A stretch of 64,000 bases of DNA from Lentisalinibacter orientalis (GCF_040706535.1 NZ_JAPDRJ010000003.1:444885-508884), one strand, 5' to 3'; positions 45,001-53,334 are shown, numbered from the stretch's first letter. Numbers and translations: made by a program. The notes: generated from the sequence alone by a model not told the origin.

Positions 45001-46173
45001 ATGTCCGATATCACCGTCGTCCACGACGAAAATGCGTTCGCTGCTGAGGAACCGGTAAGTCTCGCCTGCGAACTGATCCGCCGCCGGTCGGTGACACCCG
45101 AGGACGCCGGCTGCCAGCCTCTCATGGCCGGGCGCCTGGCCGACCTGGGCTTCAGGATAGAGCATCTGCGCTTCGGTGACACGGACAATCTGTGGGCCCG
45201 CCGGGGCGGGTCGGATCCCGTGTTCTGCTTCGCCGGCCATACGGACGTGGTCCCGCCGGGCGACCTGGAGGCATGGTCCAGTGATCCCTTCGAGCCGACC
45301 TTCCGCGACGGATTGCTCTACGGCCGGGGCGCCGCGGACATGAAGTCGAGCCTGGCCGCCATGCTGGTGGCGACCGAACGCTTCCTCGCGGCGCATCCGG
45401 ACCACGGCGGCTCCATCGCCTTCCTCATCACCAGCGACGAGGAAGGACCGGCGCGGGACGGCACGAAGCGGGTGATCGAGACGCTGCAGGAGCGCGGCGA
45501 ACACATCGACTGGTGCGTGCTGGGCGAGCCGTCCAGCCAGGCCGCGCTCGGCGACATCGTACGCAACGGGCGACGGGGCTCACTGAGCGGCATCCTCAAG
45601 GTCCGCGGCATCCAGGGCCACGTCGCCTACCCCCAGCTGGCCGACAACCCGATCCAGCGTTTCGCCCCGGCATTGGCCGAGCTCTACGCCACGCCGCTGG
45701 ACGACGGCAACGAGTACTTCCCGCCCACCAGCTTCCAGGTGGTGAACGTGCAGGCCGGCATCGGCGCCCCGAACGTGACCCCCGGCGAGCTGAATGCGCG
45801 CTTCAACTTCCGCTATTCCACCGAGTGGACCCACGAGAGCCTGGCGGCCCACGTGGAGTCCATACTCGATCGCCACGGTCTGGACTACGAGCTGCACTGG
45901 CACCTGTCCGGCAAGCCTTTCCTGACCGAGGAAGGCGCGCTGACCGACGCCGTCACCGCCGCGGTGCGGGAGGAACTCGGCGTCGCGCCGGAACTCTCCA
46001 CCGGCGGCGGCACCTCGGACGGGCGCTTCATCTCGCCGGCGGGGGCGCAGGTGGTGGAACTGGGCCCGGTGAATGCCTCGATCCACAAGATCGACGAGCA
46101 CGTGCGGGTGGAGGACATCGTCCGCCTGACGGCGGTCTACGAGCGCATCCTGGCGCGTCTGCTGGGCGGCTGA
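45001..46173 (+). CDS. dapE: Succinyl-diaminopimelate desuccinylase
   Basis: Zinc hydrolase releasing succinate from N-succinyl-LL-DAP, the step after DapC. The 390-residue M20 enzyme has FAGHTDVVPPGD (first His), the shared ligand in GRGAADMKSSLA, the general base in TSDEEGPA, and GELNARFNFRYS plus VNASIHKIDEHV in the C-terminal part. ATG 45001 is the only start that keeps the conserved N-terminus; it lacks a Shine-Dalgarno. It sits alone on the plus strand between pstS and dsbB, cut off from dapC-dapD by the pst operon. Confidence 0.95.
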   Translation: MSDITVVHDENAFAAEEPVSLACELIRRRSVTPEDAGCQPLMAGRLADLGFRIEHLRFGDTDNLWARRGGSDPVFCFAGHTDVVPPGDLEAWSSDPFEPTFRDGLLYGRGAADMKSSLAAMLVATERFLAAHPDHGGSIAFLITSDEEGPARDGTKRVIETLQERGEHIDWCVLGEPSSQAALGDIVRNGRRGSLSGILKVRGIQGHVAYPQLADNPIQRFAPALAELYATPLDDGNEYFPPTSFQVVNVQAGIGAPNVTPGELNARFNFRYSTEWTHESLAAHVESILDRHGLDYELHWHLSGKPFLTEEGALTDAVTAAVREELGVAPELSTGGGTSDGRFISPAGAQVVELGPVNASIHKIDEHVRVEDIVRLTAVYERILARLLGG

Positions 46174-46177
46174 GCCC

Positions 46178-46696
46178 TCAGCCGGCGCCGCGGCGCGCGG
46201 GCAGCCTGAGATTCGCGATCAGGCCGAACAGGCCGAGGATGGTCAGGCAGATCAGCACCCAGGCCGGCATGCTGAGCCCCAGGAACGACCATTTCAGCTC
46301 CGCGCATTCCCCGGAGCCGGAGAGGACCTCGCGGATCACCTCGGTCAGGGGCACCGTGTTCATCAGATAATCCAGCCCGGCGCCGCAGGCAGGCACCTCG
46401 TCGGCGGGCAGATTCTGCACCCAGACGTGGCGCCCGGCGACGCCGGCGCCGGCGGCGGCGGCGGCGAAGACCAGCACGCCGTAGACCCGGGCGCCCCAGC
46501 CCGCGGGATTGTGCAGGAAGGCGAGCAGGAAGACCGCGCCCAGCCCGATCGTGGCCACCCGCTGAAAGACGCACAGCGGACACGGCTCCAGCAGGAGCAC
46601 GTACTCCGAATACAGGGCGAAGCCCATCATCGCCACGCAGGCGAGCAGGCCCGCGAGATTGGCATAGCGGCGCGTCATGAAATCCGAGGCGGTCAT
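46178..46696 (-). CDS. dsbB: Disulfide bond formation protein DsbB
   Basis: Inner-membrane protein that reoxidises DsbA and passes electrons to quinone. The 172-residue protein has four membrane helices, the first periplasmic pair in EPCPLCVFQR (Cys39 and Cys42) and the second pair in PACGAGLDYL and GSGECAEL. ATG 46696 is 22 bp after phoU, so the two may be cotranscribed. Ends 4 bp from dapE, convergent. Confidence 0.93.
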   Translation of the reverse strand: MTASDFMTRRYANLAGLLACVAMMGFALYSEYVLLLEPCPLCVFQRVATIGLGAVFLLAFLHNPAGWGARVYGVLVFAAAAAGAGVAGRHVWVQNLPADEVPACGAGLDYLMNTVPLTEVIREVLSGSGECAELKWSFLGLSMPAWVLICLTILGLFGLIANLRLPARRGAG

Positions 46697-46718
46697 GCTG
46701 ACGGAGGCGGTGTGGCGA

Positions 46719-47432
46719 TCAGGCGGGCTGCTGCTCGTCCAGGGCGTCGATATCCGTGTGCCGGATGTCCTTGCCGTGGACCATGTAGATCACGTACTCG
46801 CAGATGTTCTTGGCGTGGTCGCCGATGCGCTCCAGCGCCCGCGCCGCCCAGGTCACGTTCATCACCCGCTTGATGCTGCGTGGGTCCTCCATCATGAAGG
46901 TCATGCACTGGCGCTGGATGGTCTCGTATTCCTCGTCCACCATCTCGTCGTCCTTCACCACCGCCAGTGAGGCCTGCACATCCAGCCGGGCGAAGGCGTC
47001 CATGGCCTGACGCACCATCCGGCTCACCTGACCGCCCAGGTTCTTCAGCTCCCGGTAGGAGCCGGCCGGGCGGTCCATCTCGGCGAGCTTGGAGGCGAGG
47101 AAACCGATCTTCTCGGCCTCGTCGCCGATGCGCTCGAGGTCGGTGATGGTCTTGATGATGGCGACGATCAGGCGCAGATCGCTCGCGGTGGGCGCGCGGG
47201 TGGCGAGGATGCGGCTGCATTCCTCGTCGATACTCACCTCGAGATGATTGACCTTGTAGTCGTCATAGGCCACCTGCAGCCCCAGTTCGCTGTCGCCGCT
47301 GACCACGGCCTCGACCGCGCGCTCGAGCTGGGACTCCACCAGTCCGCCCATGGACAGGACGTTGTTGCGCAACGCCTCCAGGTCCTTGTTGAAGCGGCGG
47401 GATATGTGATGGGTCAGATCCGTCGTCTGCAT
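46719..47432 (-). CDS. phoU: Phosphate signalling protein PhoU
   Basis: Links the Pst transporter to PhoR and represses the Pho regulon when phosphate is plentiful. ATG 47432 (MQTTDLTHHISRRFNKDLEA) gives 237 residues, the usual length, with AGAGAGGA upstream; longer open-frame starts add non-conserved residues. Two three-helix bundles carry the metal motifs LERIGDEAEKI and LERIGDHAKNICEYVIY. Unlike the usual pstSCAB-phoU order, it lies beyond dapE and dsbB. Confidence 0.95.
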   Translation of the reverse strand: MQTTDLTHHISRRFNKDLEALRNNVLSMGGLVESQLERAVEAVVSGDSELGLQVAYDDYKVNHLEVSIDEECSRILATRAPTASDLRLIVAIIKTITDLERIGDEAEKIGFLASKLAEMDRPAGSYRELKNLGGQVSRMVRQAMDAFARLDVQASLAVVKDDEMVDEEYETIQRQCMTFMMEDPRSIKRVMNVTWAARALERIGDHAKNICEYVIYMVHGKDIRHTDIDALDEQQPA

Positions 47433-47575
47433 GCGTTGCGTCCTCTCTCGAGCCTGCGCCATGAACGATGGCGGAAACGTCTCCACGTCCGCGGCCGTAA
47501 CTCGTTCACGCCGCAGAGTGTACCAGTTCTGCCATGCTCCTGGCGATAATTTGTAATTACTTCACTCATACAACG

Positions 47576-47598
47576 GCAATGCATTGTGCATACATTGC
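47576..47598. promoter_or_regulatory. Imperfect palindrome between phoR and phoU
   Basis: A 23-bp stretch with arms GCAATGCAT and ATACATTGC (one mismatch) sits in an A/T-richer part of the 208-bp phoR-phoU gap, upstream of phoU. It may be an operator; no regulator can be named. Confidence 0.3.
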
Positions 47599-47640
47599 TA
47601 TACGCCAAAATCCGCTCATCGGCTCCCCGCTGCGTACGAA

Positions 47641-48981
47641 TCAGCCCGTCGCCGAGCGATCGCCCCCGGCCGTCCCCCGCGGGATCGGCACGGCCTCGGC
47701 ACGCACCAGCCGCGCGGCGGGGAACCGGCAGACGAAGCGGCTGCCCTCCCCCGGCCGGCTCTCCACCTCCAGGGTGGCATCGTGGCGCCCGAGCGCGTGC
47801 TTGACGATGGCGAGACCCAGACCAACGCCGCCGTCTTCGCGGCTGCGGCCCCGGTTCACGCGGAAGAAACGCTCGGTCAGCCGGGGGATGTCCTGCTCCG
47901 CGATGCCGACGCCGGTATCCTCCACCGCGAGTGCGGCGCTCTCGCCGTCGGACTGCCAGCTCAGCGTCACGCTGCCGTCCGCCGGGGTGTAACGCACGGC
48001 ATTGGACAGCAGATTGGTGATGATCGAGCGGATCTCCACCGGATTGCCGTACAGCTGCGCCCGCGACTCGAGCCGCAGCTTAACGGCCGGGCCGCCGTCC
48101 GGGCGATCCAGCTCGGCCACGGACTCCCGGAGCAGTTCCGCGACGTCCACCCGGGTGTCGGTGCGCGCCTCACTGCCCGACTCGAGCCGGGACAGCTCCA
48201 GCAGCGAGTCCAGTATCTCCTTCATGCGGGCGGCCTGGCGCTGCATCTCCGCGACCGGCCGCTGCCAGGAGGGCGGCATCTCCGTGTCCTCCGACATGGC
48301 CTCCAGATAGCCGCCGATCACGGTGAGCGGCGAGCGCAGCTCGTGGGAGGCGTTCGCCACGAAATCCCGACGCATGCGCGCGAGCCGCGCCTGCTCCGTG
48401 ACGTCGCGCACCAGCAGCAGCCGCTGGCCTTCGCCGTAGGGCACGATGCGGCAGGTCAGCCAGCCGTCGTCGCGCAGCGGCGAGGGGATGGTCACCGAGC
48501 CCGAGTAGTCGCCGTCGCGCAGATAGCTCACGAAGGCGGGATGCCGTATCAGATTGTCCACCCGCTGGCCCCGGTCGCGCCGCGGCCGCAGCCCCACCAG
48601 ATACTCCGCGGCCGAGTTGTAGCGGGTGATCTCGGAGGCCTCGTTCAGCACGATGCCGCCGTCGGGCATGGCATTGGTGGAGGCGCGGATCTCCTTGAGC
48701 GTGCGGTGGTGGCGGCGCTTGTGCTTCTTGGCCCGCTGCTTCAGGTAATCGATGCGGGCGAGCACCTGCGGCCAGATGCCCGTGCCGTCCGGCACCTGGA
48801 TGCGGCTGCGGGTCCGCAGCGAGCGCTCCAGGCGGAACAGCATATTCAAGTGGACAGCGATCACGGCCAGCGCGCCGATCAGAGCCCCGGGCAGGGCATA
48901 GCCGTACAGCCAGCCGATGAAGACTCCCAGGCCGATGACGCCGGCGGCCTTGAGCAGCGCATTCGTCCACGCCGAGGGCAT
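47641..48981 (-). CDS. phoR: Phosphate regulon sensor histidine kinase PhoR
   Basis: Membrane kinase that phosphorylates PhoB at low phosphate. The 446-residue protein has two N-terminal membrane helices (about 8-47), a Lys/Arg-rich segment, a PAS domain (about 97-200), the HisKA helix with the phospho-His in DFVANASHELRSPLT, and an HATPase domain (NLLSNAVRYTP, VEDTGVGIAEQD, GVGLGLAIVKHAL). The ATG overlaps the phoB stop by one base. Confidence 0.95.
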   Translation of the reverse strand: MPSAWTNALLKAAGVIGLGVFIGWLYGYALPGALIGALAVIAVHLNMLFRLERSLRTRSRIQVPDGTGIWPQVLARIDYLKQRAKKHKRRHHRTLKEIRASTNAMPDGGIVLNEASEITRYNSAAEYLVGLRPRRDRGQRVDNLIRHPAFVSYLRDGDYSGSVTIPSPLRDDGWLTCRIVPYGEGQRLLLVRDVTEQARLARMRRDFVANASHELRSPLTVIGGYLEAMSEDTEMPPSWQRPVAEMQRQAARMKEILDSLLELSRLESGSEARTDTRVDVAELLRESVAELDRPDGGPAVKLRLESRAQLYGNPVEIRSIITNLLSNAVRYTPADGSVTLSWQSDGESAALAVEDTGVGIAEQDIPRLTERFFRVNRGRSREDGGVGLGLAIVKHALGRHDATLEVESRPGEGSRFVCRFPAARLVRAEAVPIPRGTAGGDRSATG

Positions 48982-49676
48982 CAGCCGTCCCGCGAAGAGA
49001 ATCGGTAGCCGGCCCCGCGCACGGTCTGGATGTAGTGTTCGGCATTGCGGGCCGACAGCGCCTTGCGCAGCCTGCGGATGTGCACGTCCACGGTGCGCTC
49101 CTCCACGTAGACGTTGGCGCCCCAGACGCGATCCAGCAGCTGGCCGCGGCTGTACACCCGCTCCGGATGGGTCATCAGGAATTTCAGCAGCCGGTATTCC
49201 GTGGGGCCGAGCTGGACCTCAGCGCCGCCGACGCTGACCCGGTGCCCGGCCACGTCCAGCTCGAGGTCGCCGACGCTCACGATCTCGTCGCCGGAGACGC
49301 CGGACCGCCGCAGCACCGCATTGATGCGGGCGATGAGTTCGCGGGAGGAGAACGGCTTGGTGATGTAGTCGTCGGCGCCGCCTTCCAGGCCGCTCACCTT
49401 GTCCTGCTCCTCCGCCCGGGCCGTCAGCATGATGACGGCCAGGTCCTCGAAGGTGGAATCCCGTTTCAGCGAGCGCGTCAGCTCGAGTCCGCTCATGTCC
49501 GGCAGCATCCAGTCGATAATGGCCAGGTCCGGCCGATGGTCGGCCAGAAGCTCCCGCGCCTGACGGCAGTCGGCGGCCTCGTCCACCTCGAAACCGGCCC
49601 GCGACAGATGAAACGCGATCATCTCCCGGATGGGGGCTTCGTCCTCGACTACCAGTATGCGGCGCGCTGTCGTCAT
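48981..49676 (-). CDS. phoB: Phosphate regulon response regulator PhoB
   Basis: OmpR-family activator of phosphate-starvation genes. The 231-residue protein has a receiver domain (acidic pair in VVEDEAP, phospho-Asp in AIIDWMLPDMSG, Lys in MLTARAEEQDKV) and a C-terminal winged helix (GPTEYRLLKFLMTHPERVYSR, VYVEERTVDVHIRRLRKAL). ATG 49676 has GGAG 5 bp upstream, inside a palindrome. First gene of phoBR. Confidence 0.96.
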   Translation of the reverse strand: MTTARRILVVEDEAPIREMIAFHLSRAGFEVDEAADCRQARELLADHRPDLAIIDWMLPDMSGLELTRSLKRDSTFEDLAVIMLTARAEEQDKVSGLEGGADDYITKPFSSRELIARINAVLRRSGVSGDEIVSVGDLELDVAGHRVSVGGAEVQLGPTEYRLLKFLMTHPERVYSRGQLLDRVWGANVYVEERTVDVHIRRLRKALSARNAEHYIQTVRGAGYRFSSRDG

Positions 49677-49680
49677 ATCG

Positions 49681-49692
49681 GCTCCATGGAGC
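49681..49692. promoter_or_regulatory. 12-bp palindrome covering the phoB ribosome binding site
   Basis: GCTCCATGGAGC is a perfect palindrome whose right half holds the phoB Shine-Dalgarno GGAG. It also contains an ATG opening a 4-codon frame (Met-Glu-Pro-Ile, stop) that ends across the phoB ATG. A TCTAAT -10-like hexamer and a CTGTAAT Pho half-site lie just upstream. Confidence 0.45.
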
Positions 49693-49723
49693 GCGATTAG
49701 AGCAATTCTACATTACAGTCCGG

Positions 49724-50380
49724 TTACGACGCCTGCTGCGCAACGGTCCGGCGCAGGTACGCGGGCTCCGCATCCCGGGGCGCCAGCGTGTCGCCGGCGG
49801 CGAAGCGGGGCACGGCCAGCGCCGCCACCTCGTGGGCGCGGGGAAAACGCAGACCGGTATCCACGCCGCCGGCGGGCACCATCTCCGGATAACGGTCCCA
49901 GCCGCCACCGGCCAGCCACCAGTCCCCCTCGGCGGGCTGCACGCCCGCCGGGGCCGTGAGCCGGTCTGCGACCAGCGTGCGCAGCCCGTCGACGCCCTCC
50001 TCCCAGGCCCCGGCGTAGACCTCGCCCATGCGCGCGTCCTGGCTGACGTAGACCCGGCGCGCACCCTCCGCGAGTGCGCGAGACGCCAGCGCGGCCAGCG
50101 AGGAGACCGGCACCAGCGGCAGCCCGGCCGCCAGGCCGAAACCCTGGGCGGCGGACACGGCGATGCGCACCCCGGTGAACGAGCCGGGCCCTGCGCCGAA
50201 GGCGATGCCGTCCAGTGCTCCCATGCGCAGATCCGCTTCGGCCAGGAGGCCGCGCACCATGGGCAGGATCAGCTCCACGTGCCGTCGGGGCTGTTCCTCG
50301 TAGCGGCCCGCCACTTCACCGTCCACCCACAGGGCGGCGGAGCAGGCATCGGCCGAGGTCTCGAGGGCGAGGATCTTCAC
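49724..50380 (-). CDS. tsaB: tRNA threonylcarbamoyladenosine synthesis protein TsaB
   Basis: Partner of TsaD and TsaE in making t6A37 of ANN-decoding tRNAs; its ASKHA fold lacks own catalysis. The 218-residue protein has ILALETSADACSAAL, the GAGPGSFTGVRIA block and the middle VSQDARMGEVYAGAW. GTG 50380 overlaps the yoaA stop (GTGA); the yoaA-tsaB pairing is also seen in E. coli. Confidence 0.93.
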   Translation of the reverse strand: MKILALETSADACSAALWVDGEVAGRYEEQPRRHVELILPMVRGLLAEADLRMGALDGIAFGAGPGSFTGVRIAVSAAQGFGLAAGLPLVPVSSLAALASRALAEGARRVYVSQDARMGEVYAGAWEEGVDGLRTLVADRLTAPAGVQPAEGDWWLAGGGWDRYPEMVPAGGVDTGLRFPRAHEVAALAVPRFAAGDTLAPRDAEPAYLRRTVAQQAS

Positions 50381-52308
50381 GAGACCGCCGCCTCGCCCGC
50401 CGTCTCGTGGCGGGCGTAGAACTCCGCCAGGGCATCGGGCTCGGTCACGGTCGCCATCGGGGCGAGCGCCTGCAGGAAGACCGGCCCGTAGCGCCGCGTG
50501 CCGATGCGCGGATCGCACAGCACTATCGCCCCGTAGTCGTCGTGATCGCGGATCAGGCGCCCCACGCCCTGCTTCATGGTGAGCACCGCCTCCGGCAGCT
50601 GATGCTCCATGAACGGGTTGCCGCCCTGGCGGCGGATGAACTCGGTGCGGGCCATCAGCAGGGGATCTCCCGGCGAGGTGAACGGCAGCTTGTCGATCAC
50701 CACGCCCGTGAGTGCCGTGCCGCGCACGTCGACCCCCTCCCAGAACGTGCCCGTGCCGAGCAGCACCGCGTTGCCGGCCGCCCGGAACCGCTCCAGCAGG
50801 TCCGCCCGGGGCGCCTCGCCCTGCACCAGCAGCTCTCGGCCGTCCAGACGCTTGCGGCGCTCCCGCCACCAGTCGGCCGCGATGCCGAGCGCGCGGTAGC
50901 TAGTGAACAGGAAGAACAGGCCGCCGGCGGTCATCTCCAGCAGCGGCGCAGCGGCCTCCATGGCGGCCTCGGTGTAGCCCCGGGCCGACGGCTGGGGCAG
51001 GCCCGGCGGCAGGTAGATGCGTGCCCGTTCCGCCAGGCGGTAGGGGCTGGGGAACTGCAGCGTGCGGGCGTCGTCCAGGCCCATCCGGCCGAGGAAATGG
51101 CTGAAGTCTTCGCCCACGGCGAGCGTGGCCGAGGTGAACACCCACGGCGCCTCGCTCATGTCGATCAGCGCCCGCAGCCGGCCGGCGACGTCCAGCGGCG
51201 TCAGGTGGAAACGCACCGAGCGGCGGTTGACGTCGAACCAGTACAGGCCGGCCTCCTCGTCCTCGTCGGTGGCGGCCGTGAGGCGGGCGTGTACGTCGTA
51301 GAGCTGCTCGGCCACGGCTTCCACTTCCGCGGATTCGCCGGCCACGTCCTTCAGCGCCTCGTGCAGCTCGGCGAGGCGGCCGCGCAGCGCGGCCAGCGGT
51401 TGCCCCAGCGCGCCCCGCTGGCCGCCCAGCTCGTAGCGGCCGCCTTCCCGCGGCGCCGCGCCCACCACGCCCCGCACCGCATCCGCTACGGCGCCGATCG
51501 CCTGGCGCAGCTCCGCCCCGCCCAGCGCGAACGTGAATGCGGCGGCGTCGTCCAGCAGGTTCTCCACCTGGCGGGTGCCGGCCATGATGCCGAAGAAGCG
51601 GGTGGCCAGGTCCGGTATCTGGTGCGCCTCGTCCAGGATGAGCGCTTCGGCCCCCGGCAGGAAATCCACGAAGCCCTCCTCCTTCATGGCCAGGTCCGCG
51701 AGCAGCAGGTGATGGTTCACCACCACCACGTCGGCCTTCTGGGCCGCCCGGCGGGCATGCACGACGAAGCAGTCGTCGAAGAACGGGCACTTCTGCCCGA
51801 GGCAGTTCTCGGCGGTGGACGTCACCAGCGGCCACACGCCCGACTCCTCTTCTATATCCACCACCTCGCGGCGGTCGCCGCTGCGGGTCTCGTGCTTCCA
51901 GCGCTCGAGGAGGGCCAGCTCGCGCCGGAAGCGCGCGGCCGCCGGCGTGCCCGCCGCCTGATCCAGCCGGTGCAGGCAGAGATAATTGGCCCGGCCCTTC
52001 AGGAGCGCCGTGGACAGCGGCTGGCCGATGGCCCGGGTCACCGTGGGCAGGTCCCGATGGAACAGCTGATCCTGCAGCGCCCGGGTGCCGGTGGAGATGA
52101 TCGTGCGCCGGCCGCTCCCCAGCGTCGGGATGAGGTAGGCGAAGGTCTTGCCGATGCCGGTGCCGGCCTCCACCACCAGGGGTTCCTGCGCCGCCAGCGC
52201 GTCGGCCACGGCCTCCGCCATCATCGCCTGGGCGGCGCGCGGCCGGAAGCCCGGCACCGTCGCGGCGAGCGGACTGTCGTCCCCGAAGAGGTCGCGGAAG
52301 CTCTGCAT
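50377..52308 (-). CDS. yoaA: DinG-family ATP-dependent helicase YoaA
   Basis: XPD/DinG-like superfamily 2 helicase with an iron-sulfur cluster, linked in E. coli to replication-fork repair with HolC. The 643-residue protein has Walker A VEAGTGIGKT, cluster cysteines in YLCLHRL, ENCLGQKCPFFDDC, the DEAH box LILDEAHQ, motif III FTSATLAVG and motif VI LKQGVGRLIR-like MKQGVGRLIRDHDD. ATG 52308. Length matches E. coli YoaA (636). Confidence 0.93.
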   Translation of the reverse strand: MQSFRDLFGDDSPLAATVPGFRPRAAQAMMAEAVADALAAQEPLVVEAGTGIGKTFAYLIPTLGSGRRTIISTGTRALQDQLFHRDLPTVTRAIGQPLSTALLKGRANYLCLHRLDQAAGTPAAARFRRELALLERWKHETRSGDRREVVDIEEESGVWPLVTSTAENCLGQKCPFFDDCFVVHARRAAQKADVVVVNHHLLLADLAMKEEGFVDFLPGAEALILDEAHQIPDLATRFFGIMAGTRQVENLLDDAAAFTFALGGAELRQAIGAVADAVRGVVGAAPREGGRYELGGQRGALGQPLAALRGRLAELHEALKDVAGESAEVEAVAEQLYDVHARLTAATDEDEEAGLYWFDVNRRSVRFHLTPLDVAGRLRALIDMSEAPWVFTSATLAVGEDFSHFLGRMGLDDARTLQFPSPYRLAERARIYLPPGLPQPSARGYTEAAMEAAAPLLEMTAGGLFFLFTSYRALGIAADWWRERRKRLDGRELLVQGEAPRADLLERFRAAGNAVLLGTGTFWEGVDVRGTALTGVVIDKLPFTSPGDPLLMARTEFIRRQGGNPFMEHQLPEAVLTMKQGVGRLIRDHDDYGAIVLCDPRIGTRRYGPVFLQALAPMATVTEPDALAEFYARHETAGEAAVS

Positions 52309-52472
52309 GGGCGCAGACTATACTCGCTGCCGCGCGCCGCCTGCACTGCTCACTTCCGAGCCGCGGGACTCGATAATAGGCCGGACGGCCGGGCCGCGCA
52401 TGCGCAACTCCCGCCGGGCGCGGCCGCCGCGAGACCGGAGCCCGGGGCAACCCGCGGCCGGGCCTCTTTACA

Positions 52473-52500
52473 GTGGAATTATTCCACGGCCATTCAATGG
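52473..52500. promoter_or_regulatory. Twin palindromes upstream of the phasin promoter
   Basis: GTGGAATTATTCCAC (52473-52487) and CCATTCAATGG (52490-52500) are perfect inverted repeats around a single central base, two bases apart and about 55 bp before the -35. They look like operator sites; the binding protein is unknown. Confidence 0.45.
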
Positions 52501-52555
52501 TTTACGAAGCCGGAAAAATGCCTCCCAATGCCCTCGCTTCAGGCCTTCCGGGTGC

Positions 52556-52584
52556 TTGACAAGCCCGCTGACATGGCTTATTGT
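52556..52584 (+). promoter_or_regulatory. Sigma-70 promoter of the phasin gene
   Basis: A perfect TTGACA (52556-52561), a 17-bp spacer and TATTGT (52579-52584) precede the phasin ATG by 43 bp. Among the best promoter matches in the window. Confidence 0.75.
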
Positions 52585-52596
52585 GCAATGCAACAA
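52581..52596. promoter_or_regulatory. Operator-like TTGTGCAATGCAACAA overlapping the phasin -10
   Basis: An imperfect 16-bp palindrome rich in TGCA lies across the -10 and start site. PhaR repressors of phasin genes bind TGC-rich sites in other bacteria, so PhaR control is plausible. No phaR gene is in the window. Confidence 0.4.
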
Positions 52597-52627
52597 TGAT
52601 GCAGCGCAGCAACCGAGGAGGTGCCCA

Positions 52628-53209
52628 ATGAACATCAGTGTCGAGAACATTTTCAATCGTGCCGCGGAAGACGCCCGTGGTCGCGTCGAGTCCGTGATTT
52701 CCGCAGCTCAGGACGGCGTCGAGCGCGCCGGTGACTGGGTCACGAAGGGCAAGACCCCGGTCCGTCGGATCTCCGACATGACCCTGCGTCTGGCCACCAT
52801 CTCTCACAAGACGACCGAGAAGCTGGTCAAGCACCAGACGAAGACGGTCGAGTCCACGCTGGACGCCGCCGGTGCCCGACTGAAGGCCGCCGCCCGTGCC
52901 GAGAGCCTGGGCGCGCTGGTGAAGACCCAGGCCAACCTCATCCCGGCCACCACGTCGCGCGTCGTCGATAACGTGCGCGGCACCGTGACCATCTTCGGCG
53001 ACGCCGCCGAGGACGTGGGCGAGGTCGTGAAAAGCACCGTCACGGACTTCCGCCAGAAGGCAGTGAAGCCCGCCAAGAAGACGGCCAAGAAGAAAGCGGC
53101 CAAGACCAAGAAGAAAGCCGCCAAGAAGACCCGCCGGACGGCAACCAAGGTTGCCAAGAAGGCACGGCAGGTCGAGACGGGAGGGACCAGCTCGGCAGCC
53201 GCCGCGTGA
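52628..53209 (+). CDS. Phasin-family protein with histone-H1-like Lys/Ala tail
   Basis: A 193-residue protein whose N-terminal 140 or so residues are amphipathic helices of the phasin type (NISVENIFNRAAEDARGRVE..., DAAGARLKAAARAESLG), expected to coat polyhydroxyalkanoate granules. The end is a Lys/Ala-rich tail (KPAKKTAKKKAAKTKKKAAK..., about 148-183) like that of Pseudomonas PhaF and AlgP, which binds DNA and helps share granules between daughter cells. ATG 52628 follows GAGGAGG. It has a strong promoter and a terminator of its own. PHA synthase is not in the window, so the role is inferred. Confidence 0.75.
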   Translation: MNISVENIFNRAAEDARGRVESVISAAQDGVERAGDWVTKGKTPVRRISDMTLRLATISHKTTEKLVKHQTKTVESTLDAAGARLKAAARAESLGALVKTQANLIPATTSRVVDNVRGTVTIFGDAAEDVGEVVKSTVTDFRQKAVKPAKKTAKKKAAKTKKKAAKKTRRTATKVAKKARQVETGGTSSAAAA

Positions 53210-53233
53210 TCCCCGTCTGACATAAGTCTCTTA

Positions 53234-53270
53234 CGCCGCCGGATTCACCGATCCGGCGGCGTTTTTGTTT
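53234..53270 (+). terminator. Rho-independent terminator of the phasin gene
   Basis: CGCCGCCGGAT, a 6-base loop and ATCCGGCGGCG make a perfect 11-bp stem, followed by GTTTTT-rich sequence. It stands 24 bp after the phasin stop. Confidence 0.92.
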
Positions 53271-53328
53271 CTGCAGCGGGAGTTGCGCATTGCGCACGGA
53301 GAGGGAATGCACTCCGCGGTCTCGTGGG

Positions 53329-53334
53329 TATAAT
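53329..53334 (+). promoter_or_regulatory. Candidate -10 of pckG
   Basis: A perfect TATAAT 62 bp before the pckG ATG. No good -35 is seen 16-18 bp upstream, so an activator may be needed. Confidence 0.45.

Larger units (their letters stand above)
52309..52627. other. Intergenic control region before the phasin gene
   Basis: 319 bp between yoaA and the phasin gene. The left half is G/C-rich with no recognisable gene. The right half is A/T-richer and holds two perfect odd palindromes, a strong sigma-70 promoter, a TGCA-rich operator-like site and a GAGGAGG ribosome binding site. Confidence 0.6.
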
